DNA of 64,000 bases from Arthrobacter sp. NicSoilB4 (GCF_019977335.1 NZ_AP024653.1:2542001-2606000), one strand, 5' to 3'; counted from the stretch's first letter, positions 50,406 to 59,853 are shown. Notes: generated from the sequence alone by a model not told the origin. Program-made: numbers and translations.

Positions 50406-50457
50406 CGTTGATCCCTGCATCTGGTGATGGCTTTACTGGCATGACTTGCAAGGGTTA

Positions 50458-50494
50458 GTGTTCTATAATCGAACACATAGTTCCTATATAGAAC
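50458..50494. promoter_or_regulatory. tandem IclR-type operators in the divergent promoter
   Basis: Two inverted repeats of the form GTTC-N7-GAAC start at 50460 and 50480, exactly 20 bp apart; the first extends to GTGTTC/GAACAC. Their AT-rich centres (TATAATC, CTATATA) are candidates for overlapping -10 elements. They lie between the divergent flavin reductase and iclR-type genes. Confidence 0.7.
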
Positions 50495-50574
50495 GCTAGC
50501 GCACCGTGAGGCGGAGCACAAGGGCCGCCCGGTGTATCCCCGGATTCGCGACCGCCCGCACTTAGGATGGACCA

Positions 50575-51291
50575 ATGACCCCGACCGCCGGCAGCACGCA
50601 GGCCTCCCCGTCCCAGACGCTGTCGCGTGGCATCCGTGCCCTGGAGATCCTGGCCGACGCCCCGCACCCGCTGACCATCGCCGAACTCGCCGATGCGATG
50701 GGCGTGCACCGCTCCGTCGCCTACCGGATCCTCCGCACCCTTGAGGACCACTCCCTGCTGGTGCGCGACGACGGCGGCCGGGTCCAGCCCGGACCGGGCC
50801 TTGCCGTCCTGGCCCGGGGAGTTTCCCGGAACCTCCAGACGGCGGCCCTGCCGGAGCTCACCCAGCTCGCCAACTCGCTGACGATGAGCGCCTTCGTTGC
50901 CGTCTGGGACCACGAGGAGTGCGTCACCCTGGTCACCGTGGATCCTCGGCACACCGGGGCCACTGTGGTCCAGCATCCCGGCTCGCGGCATCCGATCAGC
51001 GCCGGGGCCCCCGGCATCGCGATCCAGTCAGCCATGTCGGAACAGGAATGGACCGCCGCCGCACCCGGCATCCCCTACCGGGCGGAAGCGGCCGAGGCAC
51101 GCCGCAGGGGGTATGCCGCCAGCCATGACGAGGTCATCGCCGGCGTCTCCTCGCTGGCCGTACCGATCCGGGTTCCGGGCGGACGGCCGGCCGCTCTCGC
51201 CGTCGTCTATATCCGCGCCGCACAGGATCCGGAAGAGGTGGCCGCGGCCCTTGCCGCGGGCGCCGAGCGGATCGAGAGCCAGCTGGGCTAA
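50575..51291 (+). CDS. IclR-family transcriptional regulator
   Basis: 238 aa. N-terminal winged helix 'LTIAELADAMGVHRSVAYRI' followed by 'LRTLEDHSLLVRDDGGRVQP', then the IclR effector domain ('HPISAGAPGIAIQSAM', 'GYAASHDEVIAGVSSLAVPI'). It is divergent from the hpaC-hpaB pair and probably controls it through the tandem GTTC-N7-GAAC sites in the shared promoter, as IclR regulators of aromatic catabolism do. The start ATG lacks a clear ribosome site. Confidence 0.92.
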   Translation: MTPTAGSTQASPSQTLSRGIRALEILADAPHPLTIAELADAMGVHRSVAYRILRTLEDHSLLVRDDGGRVQPGPGLAVLARGVSRNLQTAALPELTQLANSLTMSAFVAVWDHEECVTLVTVDPRHTGATVVQHPGSRHPISAGAPGIAIQSAMSEQEWTAAAPGIPYRAEAAEARRRGYAASHDEVIAGVSSLAVPIRVPGGRPAALAVVYIRAAQDPEEVAAALAAGAERIESQLG

Positions 51292-51326
51292 GGCCTGGCC
51301 GGCCCGGATGTCCGTGGGTGCAGAAC

Positions 51327-52289
51327 TCAGCCGCTCCGCCGCGCACCCCATGACGGCACGTTGACGTGGGTGTCGCCCGCTATGACAACGCGGATCCCTC
51401 CCTTGCCCTGATCGGAGATCGTGCAGATGCGGTCTTTCCCAATCTTCGTATCAAAACAGCCGGTCAGCAGCTGGCGCCCGTCGGGTGACCAGACGGGCTT
51501 AAAGAACCGCAATTCCTCAGTCGGCGGCCGGATAATCCTTAGCCCGGTCCCGTCGGGGCGGACTGCCATGATCGCTCCGGAGTCCGGCGCGGAACCGCTT
51601 TCCGGAGCAATATTGAAGGAAATGAAGCGTCCGTCCGGCGACCAGTCGGGATGCTCCAGACCGGCCCGCGGAGCCAGGATCTGATGGAGACCGGTGCCGT
51701 CCACGTTCACAACATAGACGGCCTCCAGCTGGCCCTCCGGGCTGTCTCCTGTGATGCGGCCGAACGCTATCCTTGTTCCGTCCGGCGAGAAGACAGGTTC
51801 CACATCTATGAAGCCCTGCGTGAGTTCATGCGGGTCGGTACCGTCCGAACGCATCACCCAGATGGAAACAGCGAACGGATCCTGGCCAGCCGCAAACGCG
51901 TCGTAGGTGATCAGGCGTCCGTCCGGCGACCACTTGGGACCTTCCTGAACCCCCGGAGCGGACGTCAGGGAGCGGCGCCCCTTGCCGTTGGGCGACACGG
52001 TGGCGATGTGGACCCCGGTGTCACTGACGAAGTCGAACGCGATCCGGCTTCCGTCCGGGGACCAGTCCGAGAAGCCCGTCTCGTCCCGGGTGAGCTGCTG
52101 CTGATGCGAGCCGTCGGCGCGCGCCACCCACAGGCTCTTCGCACCGCCTCCCAGCTGCGGATTGCCCCGGCCGAAGGCTACGGGCCCGTTGCCCGGCGTA
52201 CCGTGGGGTTCCGTGGATGCTCCGGCAGGCATGGCGCCGGCCAGGCAGAACAATGCTACGGCCGCAATAAGTCCGGGCTTTTTGGGCAC
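51327..52289 (-). CDS. secreted TolB-like beta-propeller (PD40 repeats) protein
   Basis: 320 aa. The GTG at 52289 is chosen because AAGGAGG lies 5 nt upstream; the frame extends 7 codons further. A Sec signal peptide (AAVALFCLAGAMPAGA) without a lipobox cysteine suggests release into the medium or cell wall. At least five blades carry the PD40 motif 'WSPDGxxIxF', for example 'FSDWSPDGSRIAFDF', 'PKWSPDGRLITYDA' and 'PVWSPDGRQLL'. Function is unknown; such propellers bind peptides or proteins. It is not the Gram-negative Tol-Pal TolB. Confidence 0.85.
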   Translation of the reverse strand: MPKKPGLIAAVALFCLAGAMPAGASTEPHGTPGNGPVAFGRGNPQLGGGAKSLWVARADGSHQQQLTRDETGFSDWSPDGSRIAFDFVSDTGVHIATVSPNGKGRRSLTSAPGVQEGPKWSPDGRLITYDAFAAGQDPFAVSIWVMRSDGTDPHELTQGFIDVEPVFSPDGTRIAFGRITGDSPEGQLEAVYVVNVDGTGLHQILAPRAGLEHPDWSPDGRFISFNIAPESGSAPDSGAIMAVRPDGTGLRIIRPPTEELRFFKPVWSPDGRQLLTGCFDTKIGKDRICTISDQGKGGIRVVIAGDTHVNVPSWGARRSG

Positions 52290-52490
52290 GCCTACCTCCT
52301 TGGAACGCATGCCCCCTGCGCGGCACGCCAGGCCGTCCTCCGACGGAATACCTCGTGGCGACCGTTCCCGTACGTCCCGGATTCCTCAATGTCCTCCGAA
52401 GCCCCACCGCCGTCAATGGGTCCCGGGGGCGCGGTGCCCCAACGGACCGGGCGGCGGCCTTGCATCCCGTGGCCGGCACGGCCGCCACCG

Positions 52491-53894
52491 TCAACCGGTG
52501 AGGGCGGCTGCTTTCTTTCGCCGGAGCACGACGGCGGCTGCCGCGCCGAGCAGGAACAGCGCCGCTGCGGCACATACCGGCACCAGGAAGGCGGTGGAGT
52601 AGCCCTGGTGCTGTGCCAGCTGCCCCGCGATGGACGAGCCGATCGCGGTGCCGGCGACGATGCCGCTGGCGAGCGCCGTCATGACCGTGCCGAGTTTGCC
52701 CGCGGGGGCCACTTGGCCGCCGATCGCGAAGACCGTGACCATCAGCGGGCCCACCGGCAGGCCCAGGACCAGGAGCACGAGGATCATGGGAAGGGCCGTC
52801 GAAGGCAGCAAAAGCAGCAGCGCGAGGCCCGCCATCAGTGCCGCGCAGGCCACCCAGCGGGCGTTTACCGTAAACCGCTGGGGCCAGTACGCCACCGACA
52901 AGGCCGCCGCCGCGGAGCTCAGGCCCATCACGGCGTAAAGCAGGCCCGCCAGCTCGGACGTGGCGAAGCTGGCGGAGAAGGAACTCAGCGCGGTCTGCGT
53001 GGAGCCGAAGAACGTGCCCATGCAGACCATGGCCAGCACCGGGAGTCCGACGGCGGCGAACGCACCGGCACGCTGCCCTGCGGTCAGGGCAGCCCGGAGC
53101 TGCTTCTGGTGCGCCGCGCCGGCGACTGTCCGCGCCGGTGTCCTGACCACCGCGTGATGCGTGGAGTGCACCGCGAAGGCCGGGACGAGTGTGATGGTCA
53201 GGGCGGCGGCGAGGGCGAGCGGCAGCCACGGTGCGATGAGGCTGGCGAGGATGCCCACCAGGGCCGGGCCCAGGACAAAAGTCAGCTCGTCGGCGGTGCT
53301 TTCGTACGACAGCGCCGTGTCCAGGTCCGCGGGGTTGGCGTTTCGTCCGCCGCTGGAGGTCAGGGCCATCCAGCGGACCCGGGCCAGCGAGCCGACCTGC
53401 GGGCAGCTGGCACCGGCCACGAACGCTGCGGCCAGGACCGGGAGGGCGGCGGCCAGCTCATCTCCGCCGGGGACGAGGTAGGCGGCGAGGATCAGCGCGA
53501 CGACGGCGGCGGTATTGAAGACTGCGGCGAACAGCAGGACCGGACGCTGGCCCAGCCGGTCCGCCAGCGCGCCGAAGACCGGAGCGCCGAGCGCGGAGCC
53601 GATGCCGACAGCTCCGGCCACTACCCCGCCGACGGCGTAGGAGCCGGTGACGGCGGTGGCCAGGGTCAGCGCTCCGACGGTGAGCATGGCGAGCGGGAGC
53701 CGGGCGAACAGCCCGATCGGAATGAAGGTTTTGCCGGCGAGCAGCGGCAGGCGGGAGAAACGCCCGCCAGTGTGCGGTGCCGGGGGTGCGGCCGCGGGTC
53801 CCGTCGGGGACGGAGGCCCGGGACGGGCAGCAGCTGTGTCAGGAAGATGCGGCGCGGAAGAAGCGGGCGCCTGGGAAGTCGTTGAGAGAGTCAT
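52491..53894 (-). CDS. MFS transporter (drug/efflux-like, unassigned)
   Basis: 467 aa from ATG 53894, twelve predicted helices. The N-terminal 45 residues are a Pro/Ala-rich cytoplasmic extension. MFS features: 'GALADRLGQRPVLLFAAVFN' (loop 2-3 motif) and 'FVLGPALVGILASLIAPWLP'. I could not assign a substrate. The start is uncertain: ATG 53894 has no good ribosome site, while a strong GGAGGAGGG lies about 35 nt upstream in front of a different short frame (see the leader ORF). An in-frame TTG at 53912 is the alternative. Confidence 0.85.
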   Translation of the reverse strand: MTLSTTSQAPASSAPHLPDTAAARPGPPSPTGPAAAPPAPHTGGRFSRLPLLAGKTFIPIGLFARLPLAMLTVGALTLATAVTGSYAVGGVVAGAVGIGSALGAPVFGALADRLGQRPVLLFAAVFNTAAVVALILAAYLVPGGDELAAALPVLAAAFVAGASCPQVGSLARVRWMALTSSGGRNANPADLDTALSYESTADELTFVLGPALVGILASLIAPWLPLALAAALTITLVPAFAVHSTHHAVVRTPARTVAGAAHQKQLRAALTAGQRAGAFAAVGLPVLAMVCMGTFFGSTQTALSSFSASFATSELAGLLYAVMGLSSAAAALSVAYWPQRFTVNARWVACAALMAGLALLLLLPSTALPMILVLLVLGLPVGPLMVTVFAIGGQVAPAGKLGTVMTALASGIVAGTAIGSSIAGQLAQHQGYSTAFLVPVCAAAALFLLGAAAAVVLRRKKAAALTG

Positions 53895-53922
53895 GATTCC
53901 GGGTTCGTTCAATGGTGCGCAT
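53839..53922 (-). CDS. possible 27-codon leader ORF overlapping the MFS start
   Basis: ATG 53922 follows a strong Shine-Dalgarno (GGAGGAGGG) with good spacing and opens a 27-residue frame, 'MRTIERTRNHDSLNDFPGA' and onward, that ends inside the MFS gene in a different frame. It could be a regulatory leader peptide or uORF controlling MFS translation. Equally it may be chance, with the ribosome site serving the MFS TTG start poorly. Confidence 0.3.
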   Translation of the reverse strand: MRTIERTRNHDSLNDFPGARFFRAASS

Positions 53923-54029
53923 CGTCCCTCCTCCCGATGCGCGCGACCCGGTAACTCACCAATTATAGCCGTAACTCCGGCAAGCAGCGAAGGCCCGGCC
54001 GCCGCGCGGGCCGGGCCTGGGGAGGCGCG

Positions 54030-57000
54030 TCAGCCCTGGGCGTCGTCGGAGATGTGCAGGGCGGATCCGTTGCGTCCCTTGACCACCTGGAGCTGGGTGC
54101 TGATGCGCTGTTTCATTTCCCCGACGTGGCTCACCAGGCCGACCACGCGCCCGCCGTCCCGGAGCCCTTCGAGGGCGTCCATGACCTGTTCGAGGGCCTG
54201 TTCGTCGAGGCTGCCGAAGCCCTCATCCACAAACAGCGTCTCGATGTCCACACCGCCGGATTCCTGCTGCACGACGTCCGCCAGCCCGAGGGCCAAAGCG
54301 AGCGAGGCCATGAAGGACTCGCCGCCGGACAGGGTTGCCGTGTCCCGCCGCTGTCCGGTCCACTGGTCCACCACTTCCAGGCCGAGGCCGGATTTCTGCC
54401 CGCGGACCGCCTTGGCGTCGGTGTGCTGCAGCGTGTAGCGGCCATCGCTCATGCCGATCAGCCGTTCAGAGGCGGCGACGGCCACTTGCTCGAGCCGGGC
54501 GGCGAGCACATAGCTGTTCAGGCTCATCCGGTAGTTGTTGTCTCCCCCGCCCCGGGCCGCGTCGGCGACGGCGGCCAGCAGTCGCGCCCGTTCGCGCGGC
54601 TCCCGTCCGTCCGCCGCAAGCTGCGCATAGTTCGCGGCGATCGTGCCCAGGGTCCGCACGGACTTTTCCGCGAGGCCGGCCGCGAGTTCGGCGTCCCGGG
54701 CTGAGCGTTCAGCCGCGGCTGCGTCCGCACGGAGCTGCTCCACCAGCTCCCCCGCGACGGGGCCCTCCGTCGCCAGCTCGTGCAGCGCCAGGACCAGTTC
54801 CTCGCTGGCGAAGAGTTCCTCGATCCGGGCCGCTTCGTCCTGTCCGTCGCGGACGGCGGCTTCGAGTGCAGCGGAGTCCGGGGCGGAGAGCAGGACGGCC
54901 CGCGCCGCCGCCGCGGAGTCGAAACCGGCGCCCGGAAGCGCCAGCTCCAGCTGCTGCCGGGCCTCCGCGGAGCGGGCCGCGGCCTGTTCCAGCCGGGTCC
55001 GTGCCGCGTCGGCGCGTTCCAGCACGGCTGCGCTGCCGTCCAGCGCGGTGATGCGGTCCGCCAGGACGGGGTGGCCGGCCCGAAGGTTGTCGAGGGCAAG
55101 TTCGAGCGAATCGGCCTGCTCCTGGACTTCAGCGAGCGTGGACTCGGTCTGGGCGATGCTTGATGCCGTGGCCGCCTGGACCGATTCGGCGTCGGCGATC
55201 TCCTCGTCCAGCTCGGAGTGCCGTGCCCGGTTGACGGCGAGTTCTGCCGCCGCACGGTGTGCTTCGGCGGCGCGTTCCCGCGCCAGGGCCGCTTCCAGGC
55301 CGGCATCCTCGGGCGCGGTGTCGCCGCCCTGTGCGGCAAGCACAGCGACCTCCTGCTGGGCCTCGGAGAGTTCACGTTCGAGCGCCGCGAGGGCGGCCTC
55401 CGCGGCCTCGCACGCGTGCTGCGCGGACTGTTCTGCCTCGGCCACGTCCAGGGCGGACGCTGCGGCCGGGGCGGGGACCGGATGCTCTGGGCTGCCGCAG
55501 ACCGGGCAAGGGAGGCCCGCCTGCAGCTGGGAAGCGAGCTCGGCCGAGGCGTTGGCCAGCCGTTCCTCGCGGAGATCGAGCCAGCGCTGGCGCCGGTCCT
55601 GGTACTCCGCCCGGGCCCCGCTGTGGTGTTCCGCAACGGCTGCGCGGGCCTTCTCGGCAGCGGCGTAGCGCCGGACCAGGACCAGCAGTTCCTCGGCCGC
55701 GGCGGCCTCCTTCGTCCGCAACTGCACCTCGGCGGCGAGTTCTTCGAGCGGGCGCAGTGCGGCGAGCAGGGCAACGGATTCATGGCGCAGGGCGAGCAGG
55801 GCGGAAGCCCCGGACGTCCGCCCGGCTTCCAGCCGCGCCAGGTCCAGGCGAAGCTGGGTGCTGCGGCCCCGGAGTCCGGCGAGCCTGGTCTCATCGGGCA
55901 GCCGTTCCTCGAGCACCGCGCGCAGTGAGCGCAGTCCCCCCAGCGCGGACCGCAGGGCTTCCCCGTCCAAGGCGTAGCCGCCGGCATCACCGGCGTTGCC
56001 CAGGGCGTCACAGCTGCTGCCCGCGGTTGTGTTCAGCATCGCGGCAAGTTCGGGGTCGGTGAGCGCAGCGCTGCGCAGATCTTCTGCGGCGGCGGCCATC
56101 GCGGCCGCTGCCCGTTCCTCCGCCGTCCCGGCACTATCCGCTGCCTGCAGTTGCCCGCCGAGGACTTCCGCCTTTCGGTGCAGGCCCAGCTGCGCGCTTT
56201 TGGCAGCGACGGCGGGCGCGGCGGCCTCAGCCTCGGAGCGCCGGCGTTCGGCCCCGGCCAGCTTGGCCTGGCGGGCGGCACGCGCCGTTGCGGCGTCCCT
56301 GGCGGACAAGCGGTCGGCGCGCTTCTCATCGGCCCCCAGCGCGGCGGCGCGGCGCTGCTCCGCGGCCGCGGCGGCATTGGTCCCAAGCCAGGCCAGGAAC
56401 GCGTCCGCGTCGGCCCGTTCCGGGGCATCCGCCGTGTCGAGCCCAAGTGCGGCAGTTTCGGCTTCCGCCTGGGCGAGCAGGAGTTCGAGCTGGCCGTTGA
56501 GGCTGGCGACTTCGGTGCGGGCAGCCTGCGCCTTACGGCCGAGTTCCTGTTCCACGGCCTCGAACCGCTGGGTACCGAAGAGGCTCTGCAGCAGGTCGAG
56601 GCGGTCGGTGGCCTTGGACCGCAGGAAGGCCGCGAAATCACCCTGCGGCAGCATCACAACCCGGGTGAATTGCTCCCGGTTCATGCCCAGGACGTCGGCG
56701 ATCTCTGCGCCGGCTTCGTCGTTGCGGCCGGACTTCTCTATCCATTCTCCGTCCACGCGTTCCCGCAGCAGGGTGTTGGCCTGCTGCACGGTGAACCCGT
56801 TCTTCCCCCGGGCACTGGGCTTGTCCCAGGCGGGAGAGCGGGAGACTTCGAAGTGCCGCCCGCGCGCCGAGAACTCGCAGGTCACCCGCGGCTCGGCCGC
56901 AGCCTCGGCGTGGTCGCTGCGCAGCCGCTTTCCGTCCTGCCGGGCCCCGGGCACCGAACCGTAGAGCGCGAAGCAGATGGCATCCAGGACGCTGGTTTTG

Positions 57001-57119
57001 CCGGCGCCCGTGGGGCCGTTGAGCAGGAACAGGCCGTGGGCGCTCAGGCGGTCGAAATCGATGTGTTCGGTACCCGCGAAGGGCCCGAAGGCGGAGATCT
57101 CGAGGCGATGGATTTTCAC
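54030..57119 (-). CDS. sbcC: exonuclease subunit SbcC (SMC-like ATPase)
   Basis: 1029 aa ATPase partner of SbcD (bacterial Rad50). The GTG at 57119 overlaps the sbcD stop (GTGA). N-terminal Walker A 'LNGPTGAGKTSVLDAICF' at about residue 35, two long Ala/Glu/Arg-rich coiled coils, a zinc hook 'LPCPVCGSPEHPV' near residue 535, then C-terminal signature 'LSGGESFMASLALALGLADV' and Walker B 'LFVDEGFGSLDEQAL'. With SbcD it opens hairpins and trims DNA ends. Confidence 0.96.
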   Translation of the reverse strand: MKIHRLEISAFGPFAGTEHIDFDRLSAHGLFLLNGPTGAGKTSVLDAICFALYGSVPGARQDGKRLRSDHAEAAAEPRVTCEFSARGRHFEVSRSPAWDKPSARGKNGFTVQQANTLLRERVDGEWIEKSGRNDEAGAEIADVLGMNREQFTRVVMLPQGDFAAFLRSKATDRLDLLQSLFGTQRFEAVEQELGRKAQAARTEVASLNGQLELLLAQAEAETAALGLDTADAPERADADAFLAWLGTNAAAAAEQRRAAALGADEKRADRLSARDAATARAARQAKLAGAERRRSEAEAAAPAVAAKSAQLGLHRKAEVLGGQLQAADSAGTAEERAAAAMAAAAEDLRSAALTDPELAAMLNTTAGSSCDALGNAGDAGGYALDGEALRSALGGLRSLRAVLEERLPDETRLAGLRGRSTQLRLDLARLEAGRTSGASALLALRHESVALLAALRPLEELAAEVQLRTKEAAAAEELLVLVRRYAAAEKARAAVAEHHSGARAEYQDRRQRWLDLREERLANASAELASQLQAGLPCPVCGSPEHPVPAPAAASALDVAEAEQSAQHACEAAEAALAALERELSEAQQEVAVLAAQGGDTAPEDAGLEAALARERAAEAHRAAAELAVNRARHSELDEEIADAESVQAATASSIAQTESTLAEVQEQADSLELALDNLRAGHPVLADRITALDGSAAVLERADAARTRLEQAAARSAEARQQLELALPGAGFDSAAAARAVLLSAPDSAALEAAVRDGQDEAARIEELFASEELVLALHELATEGPVAGELVEQLRADAAAAERSARDAELAAGLAEKSVRTLGTIAANYAQLAADGREPRERARLLAAVADAARGGGDNNYRMSLNSYVLAARLEQVAVAASERLIGMSDGRYTLQHTDAKAVRGQKSGLGLEVVDQWTGQRRDTATLSGGESFMASLALALGLADVVQQESGGVDIETLFVDEGFGSLDEQALEQVMDALEGLRDGGRVVGLVSHVGEMKQRISTQLQVVKGRNGSALHISDDAQG

Positions 57120-58294
57120 AGTGAGACTCCTTCCAGGCGCACGGACTCCAGGGCTTCGGCGAGGACGGCTGCCTCGCGGTCGTCGGCTCCCCGGCCGCGG
57201 ACGTGCTCGAGGAACCCGCAACAAATGGAAAGGTCGTCCTCGGCCCCGGCGAGCCGGCTGCTGTAGCTGGTTTTGGCGGCGGCGCCGGCACCTTCCGGAT
57301 CGAAACCCAGCACGAGCGTGTCCGGGAACCGCGAGCGCAGCCGTTCCATGGCCTGGGCGGGGCGCTGGGCGTCGGTCACGGTGATCTGGCAATAGGCGGT
57401 TTCAGCCCAGGCATGGTCCGCGGCGGAAAGCAGCTCCTCCAGTTTGCCGCGCAGCACCGCAAGGGTCCGGGGCGCTTCCCACAGCACTTCGCGGGCCGCG
57501 CCGACGCCGTCAGCGTCGACGTCCAGGAGCCAGCTGCCCTTTTTGTGCTTCGCTTCGGAGAAGGAGTACGCCAGCGGCGAACCGGAGTAGCGGACCGACG
57601 GCGAGAGCTCCTGCCGGCCGTGCAGGTGGCCCAGCGCCGTGTAGCCGAAGCCGTCGAAGAGATCCAGCGGGACAGCGCCGACGCCGCCGATGCTGAGGTC
57701 CCGTTCGCTGTCCGAGCTGATCCCGCCGCTGGCAAACGTGTGGGCCAGGACCACGGAATGAACGGTCCGGGCCGCGGAGCGCAGGGCCAGGTCCTCCCGG
57801 ATCCGTGCGGTGGCCGCCCGGGTTACCTCGAAGTGGCTGGCGGTTTCGACCCCCAGCTGTTCGGCCACGAGCCGTGGTTCCAGCCAGGGGATGCCATAGA
57901 TGGCGAGCACCGGCCCGGCGTCCGGGGCGCCAGGGTCGAGCGGGAACAGCACGGGCTGGTCCAGCTCGGTGAGCCGCGTGCGCAGGTGCACTCCCCCGCG
58001 CTCCAGCAGCCGGGAGGCGAAGCCGAGCCGGATGGCCGAGTCGTGGTTGCCGCTGGTCAGCACCACCTGCGCGCCGGCGCCGGTCAGGCCCACCAGCGCG
58101 TCATCCAGCAGCCGGACGACGTCGACTCCCGGCAGGGCGCGGTCGTAGACGTCGCCGGCGATCAGGACGACGTCGACTGCCTCGTCCCGCACGAAAGAGA
58201 CGAGCTGGTCGATGAAGGCGCGCTGGGCGTCGAGCATCCCGACGCCGTGGAACGACCGGCCCAAATGCCAGTCCGAGGTGTGCAATAACCGCAT
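57116..58294 (-). CDS. sbcD: exonuclease subunit SbcD (Mre11-like nuclease)
   Basis: 392 aa metallophosphoesterase nuclease. Motifs: 'LHTSDWHLGRSFHGVG', 'IAGDVYDRALPG', 'LTSGNHDSAIRLGFA', 'VLAHTFASGG' and 'YTALGHLHGRQEL', in the Mre11 order. It precedes sbcC with a 4-nt overlap. The start is ATG 58294, directly before the promoter region that begins after the 63-bp palindrome. Confidence 0.96.
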   Translation of the reverse strand: MRLLHTSDWHLGRSFHGVGMLDAQRAFIDQLVSFVRDEAVDVVLIAGDVYDRALPGVDVVRLLDDALVGLTGAGAQVVLTSGNHDSAIRLGFASRLLERGGVHLRTRLTELDQPVLFPLDPGAPDAGPVLAIYGIPWLEPRLVAEQLGVETASHFEVTRAATARIREDLALRSAARTVHSVVLAHTFASGGISSDSERDLSIGGVGAVPLDLFDGFGYTALGHLHGRQELSPSVRYSGSPLAYSFSEAKHKKGSWLLDVDADGVGAAREVLWEAPRTLAVLRGKLEELLSAADHAWAETAYCQITVTDAQRPAQAMERLRSRFPDTLVLGFDPEGAGAAAKTSYSSRLAGAEDDLSICCGFLEHVRGRGADDREAAVLAEALESVRLEGVSL

Positions 58295-58347
58295 GCTCCT
58301 ACGGTATCGGCTGCCACCGACAGGATTGCGCCACCGCTCCGGAGCAG

Positions 58348-58410
58348 CAACGCGGGGTCACTTCCGGCCGGTCCCATCGTTCGGAATGGGCCGGAAGTGA
58401 CCCCGCGTTG
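58348..58410. repeat. 63-bp palindromic element, copy 3
   Basis: Outer arms CAACGCGGGGTCA / TGACCCCGCGTTG with extended inner pairing (CTTCCGGCC / GGCCGGAAG). It lies 28 nt after the aquaporin stop and before sbcD, so unlike copies 1 and 2 it sits between two genes on the same strand, still at a gene 3' end. Confidence 0.9.
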
Positions 58411-58437
58411 GCTTCTGCCCGGACGCTGGGGGGCGGG

Positions 58438-59400
58438 CTACTGCCCGCGCTTGTCGAAGAAGTCGCGGGCCTCGTCGTCGCCCGTCCTGCCTTCGGCGGG
58501 TGCCGGCACAGCTGAGGGTGCGGGCGTGGCCGCCGCGGCCGGTACCGCGGCGCCGGACTCCGGCTCCTCGCCGGCCCCGTCCAGCGGCGCTTCCTCTTCG
58601 TCGGTCTCTTCGTCCGGCTCTTCAGCAGCGGCCGGCACGGCGGCGGCCGGGCTGCCCTGCGCGAAGCCGCGGTACACAAGCCCCGCCAGGGCCGCGCCCA
58701 CCAGCGGGGCAACCCAGAAGAGCCACAGCTGCCCGAGCGCGTCCGGGCTGCTGAACAGCGCGGACGCCGTGGCACGCGCCGGATTGAAGGGGATGTTGCC
58801 CGGCGCCTGGCCGAACTGCAGCAGAACGGCCATGGTCAGGCCGACGGCGAAGGGCGCTGCCAGCCGTGACGGGTTCCGCGCCGACGTGGCGCCGAGGAAC
58901 ACTGCCACCAGCAGGGCGGTGCCGAGAACCTCCAGGAGCAGCACACCGGCCAGCGGCACCTGGATGACGGAATTTTCGCCGAACCCGGCGGCCACCGTGT
59001 CAAAGGCCGTCCTGGTGTCGGCGATATTGGGGACGGTGCGCAGGATACCGAAGAGCGCCACCGCGCCGAGCAGTGCGCCCACGAGCTGCGCCCCCACGTA
59101 CGCTGCGGCGTCGGCGAGCCGGATCCGGCCCGCAATGGCGTGTCCCGCCGTCACCGCGGGATTGAAGTGGCCGCCGGAGAGGTACCCGACGGCCAGCATC
59201 GCGGCGGTGACCGCCAGCCCTGCGGCGAGGGACGCGGAGAGCGGGTTCGACTGCGGGATCGTGAACAGCGGAACGCCCAGTCCGGCGACCACCACGAAAA
59301 ACGTCCCGAAGGCCTCGGCGGACAACCGGCCCGGCAGCCCGGCAGGCGGTGAATCGTCGGGGGTGGCGGCCGGCTCGAGGGCTGACGCGGGCGTGATCAT
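58438..59400 (-). CDS. MIP-family aquaporin with long acidic C-terminal tail
   Basis: 320 aa, six transmembrane helices plus two re-entrant NPA loops: 'GGHFNPAVTAGHAIAGR' and 'IPFNPARATASALF'. Spacing and the 'NPARA' second loop are closer to water channels (AqpZ) than to GlpF. The last 80 residues are hydrophilic, rich in Glu, Ala and Pro (PDEETDEEEAPLDG), and unusual for the family. No glycerol genes are adjacent. Confidence 0.9.
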   Translation of the reverse strand: MITPASALEPAATPDDSPPAGLPGRLSAEAFGTFFVVVAGLGVPLFTIPQSNPLSASLAAGLAVTAAMLAVGYLSGGHFNPAVTAGHAIAGRIRLADAAAYVGAQLVGALLGAVALFGILRTVPNIADTRTAFDTVAAGFGENSVIQVPLAGVLLLEVLGTALLVAVFLGATSARNPSRLAAPFAVGLTMAVLLQFGQAPGNIPFNPARATASALFSSPDALGQLWLFWVAPLVGAALAGLVYRGFAQGSPAAAVPAAAEEPDEETDEEEAPLDGAGEEPESGAAVPAAAATPAPSAVPAPAEGRTGDDEARDFFDKRGQ

Positions 59401-59472
59401 CTTCAGGAATTCCTTTGCTTGGGGTCAGCGAGCAGTCTGCCAGCGGAGTCTGGACATTCGCTGGACCCGGGC

Positions 59473-59853
59473 TCAGCGTCCCAGCGCAATCGCGGCGACG
59501 GCGCTGGTGCCCAGCACGATGACGCCGGCGGCGGCCCAGCGTATCAGGGACGCCAGCGGCGCCTGGGAGGAATGCCGGAGCTGCCGCACCCGGGCCAGCA
59601 CGCAGAGGCACAGCACCACGGTGGCGACCATCGCCGCCAGGGCACAAATCCCGAGATAGTCCGTGGTCGCGGCCCCGGCCCACCTGGCGAAGCCGGGCGC
59701 GGGGTCCGCGGCGGGGACGGGCTGAGACGCCGCGACCGCCCAGCTGCGCCAAATCAACAGGTCGGCCGCGAACAGGGCCAGCAGCGTCCGGCCCCAGGAC
59801 AGCTCGGTCCGTTCCGGCTGCAGCCCGGGATCCCGCACGGCCGCGGCGCTCAC
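59473..59853 (-). CDS. DUF202 family small membrane protein
   Basis: 126 aa with three predicted helices. The DUF202 signature 'GLQPERTELSWGRTLLALF' is at the N-terminus. The start is a GTG overlapping the stop of the upstream DUF202 gene (GTGA). Function unknown; such proteins commonly occur as pairs. Confidence 0.85.
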   Translation of the reverse strand: MSAAAVRDPGLQPERTELSWGRTLLALFAADLLIWRSWAVAASQPVPAADPAPGFARWAGAATTDYLGICALAAMVATVVLCLCVLARVRQLRHSSQAPLASLIRWAAAGVIVLGTSAVAAIALGR

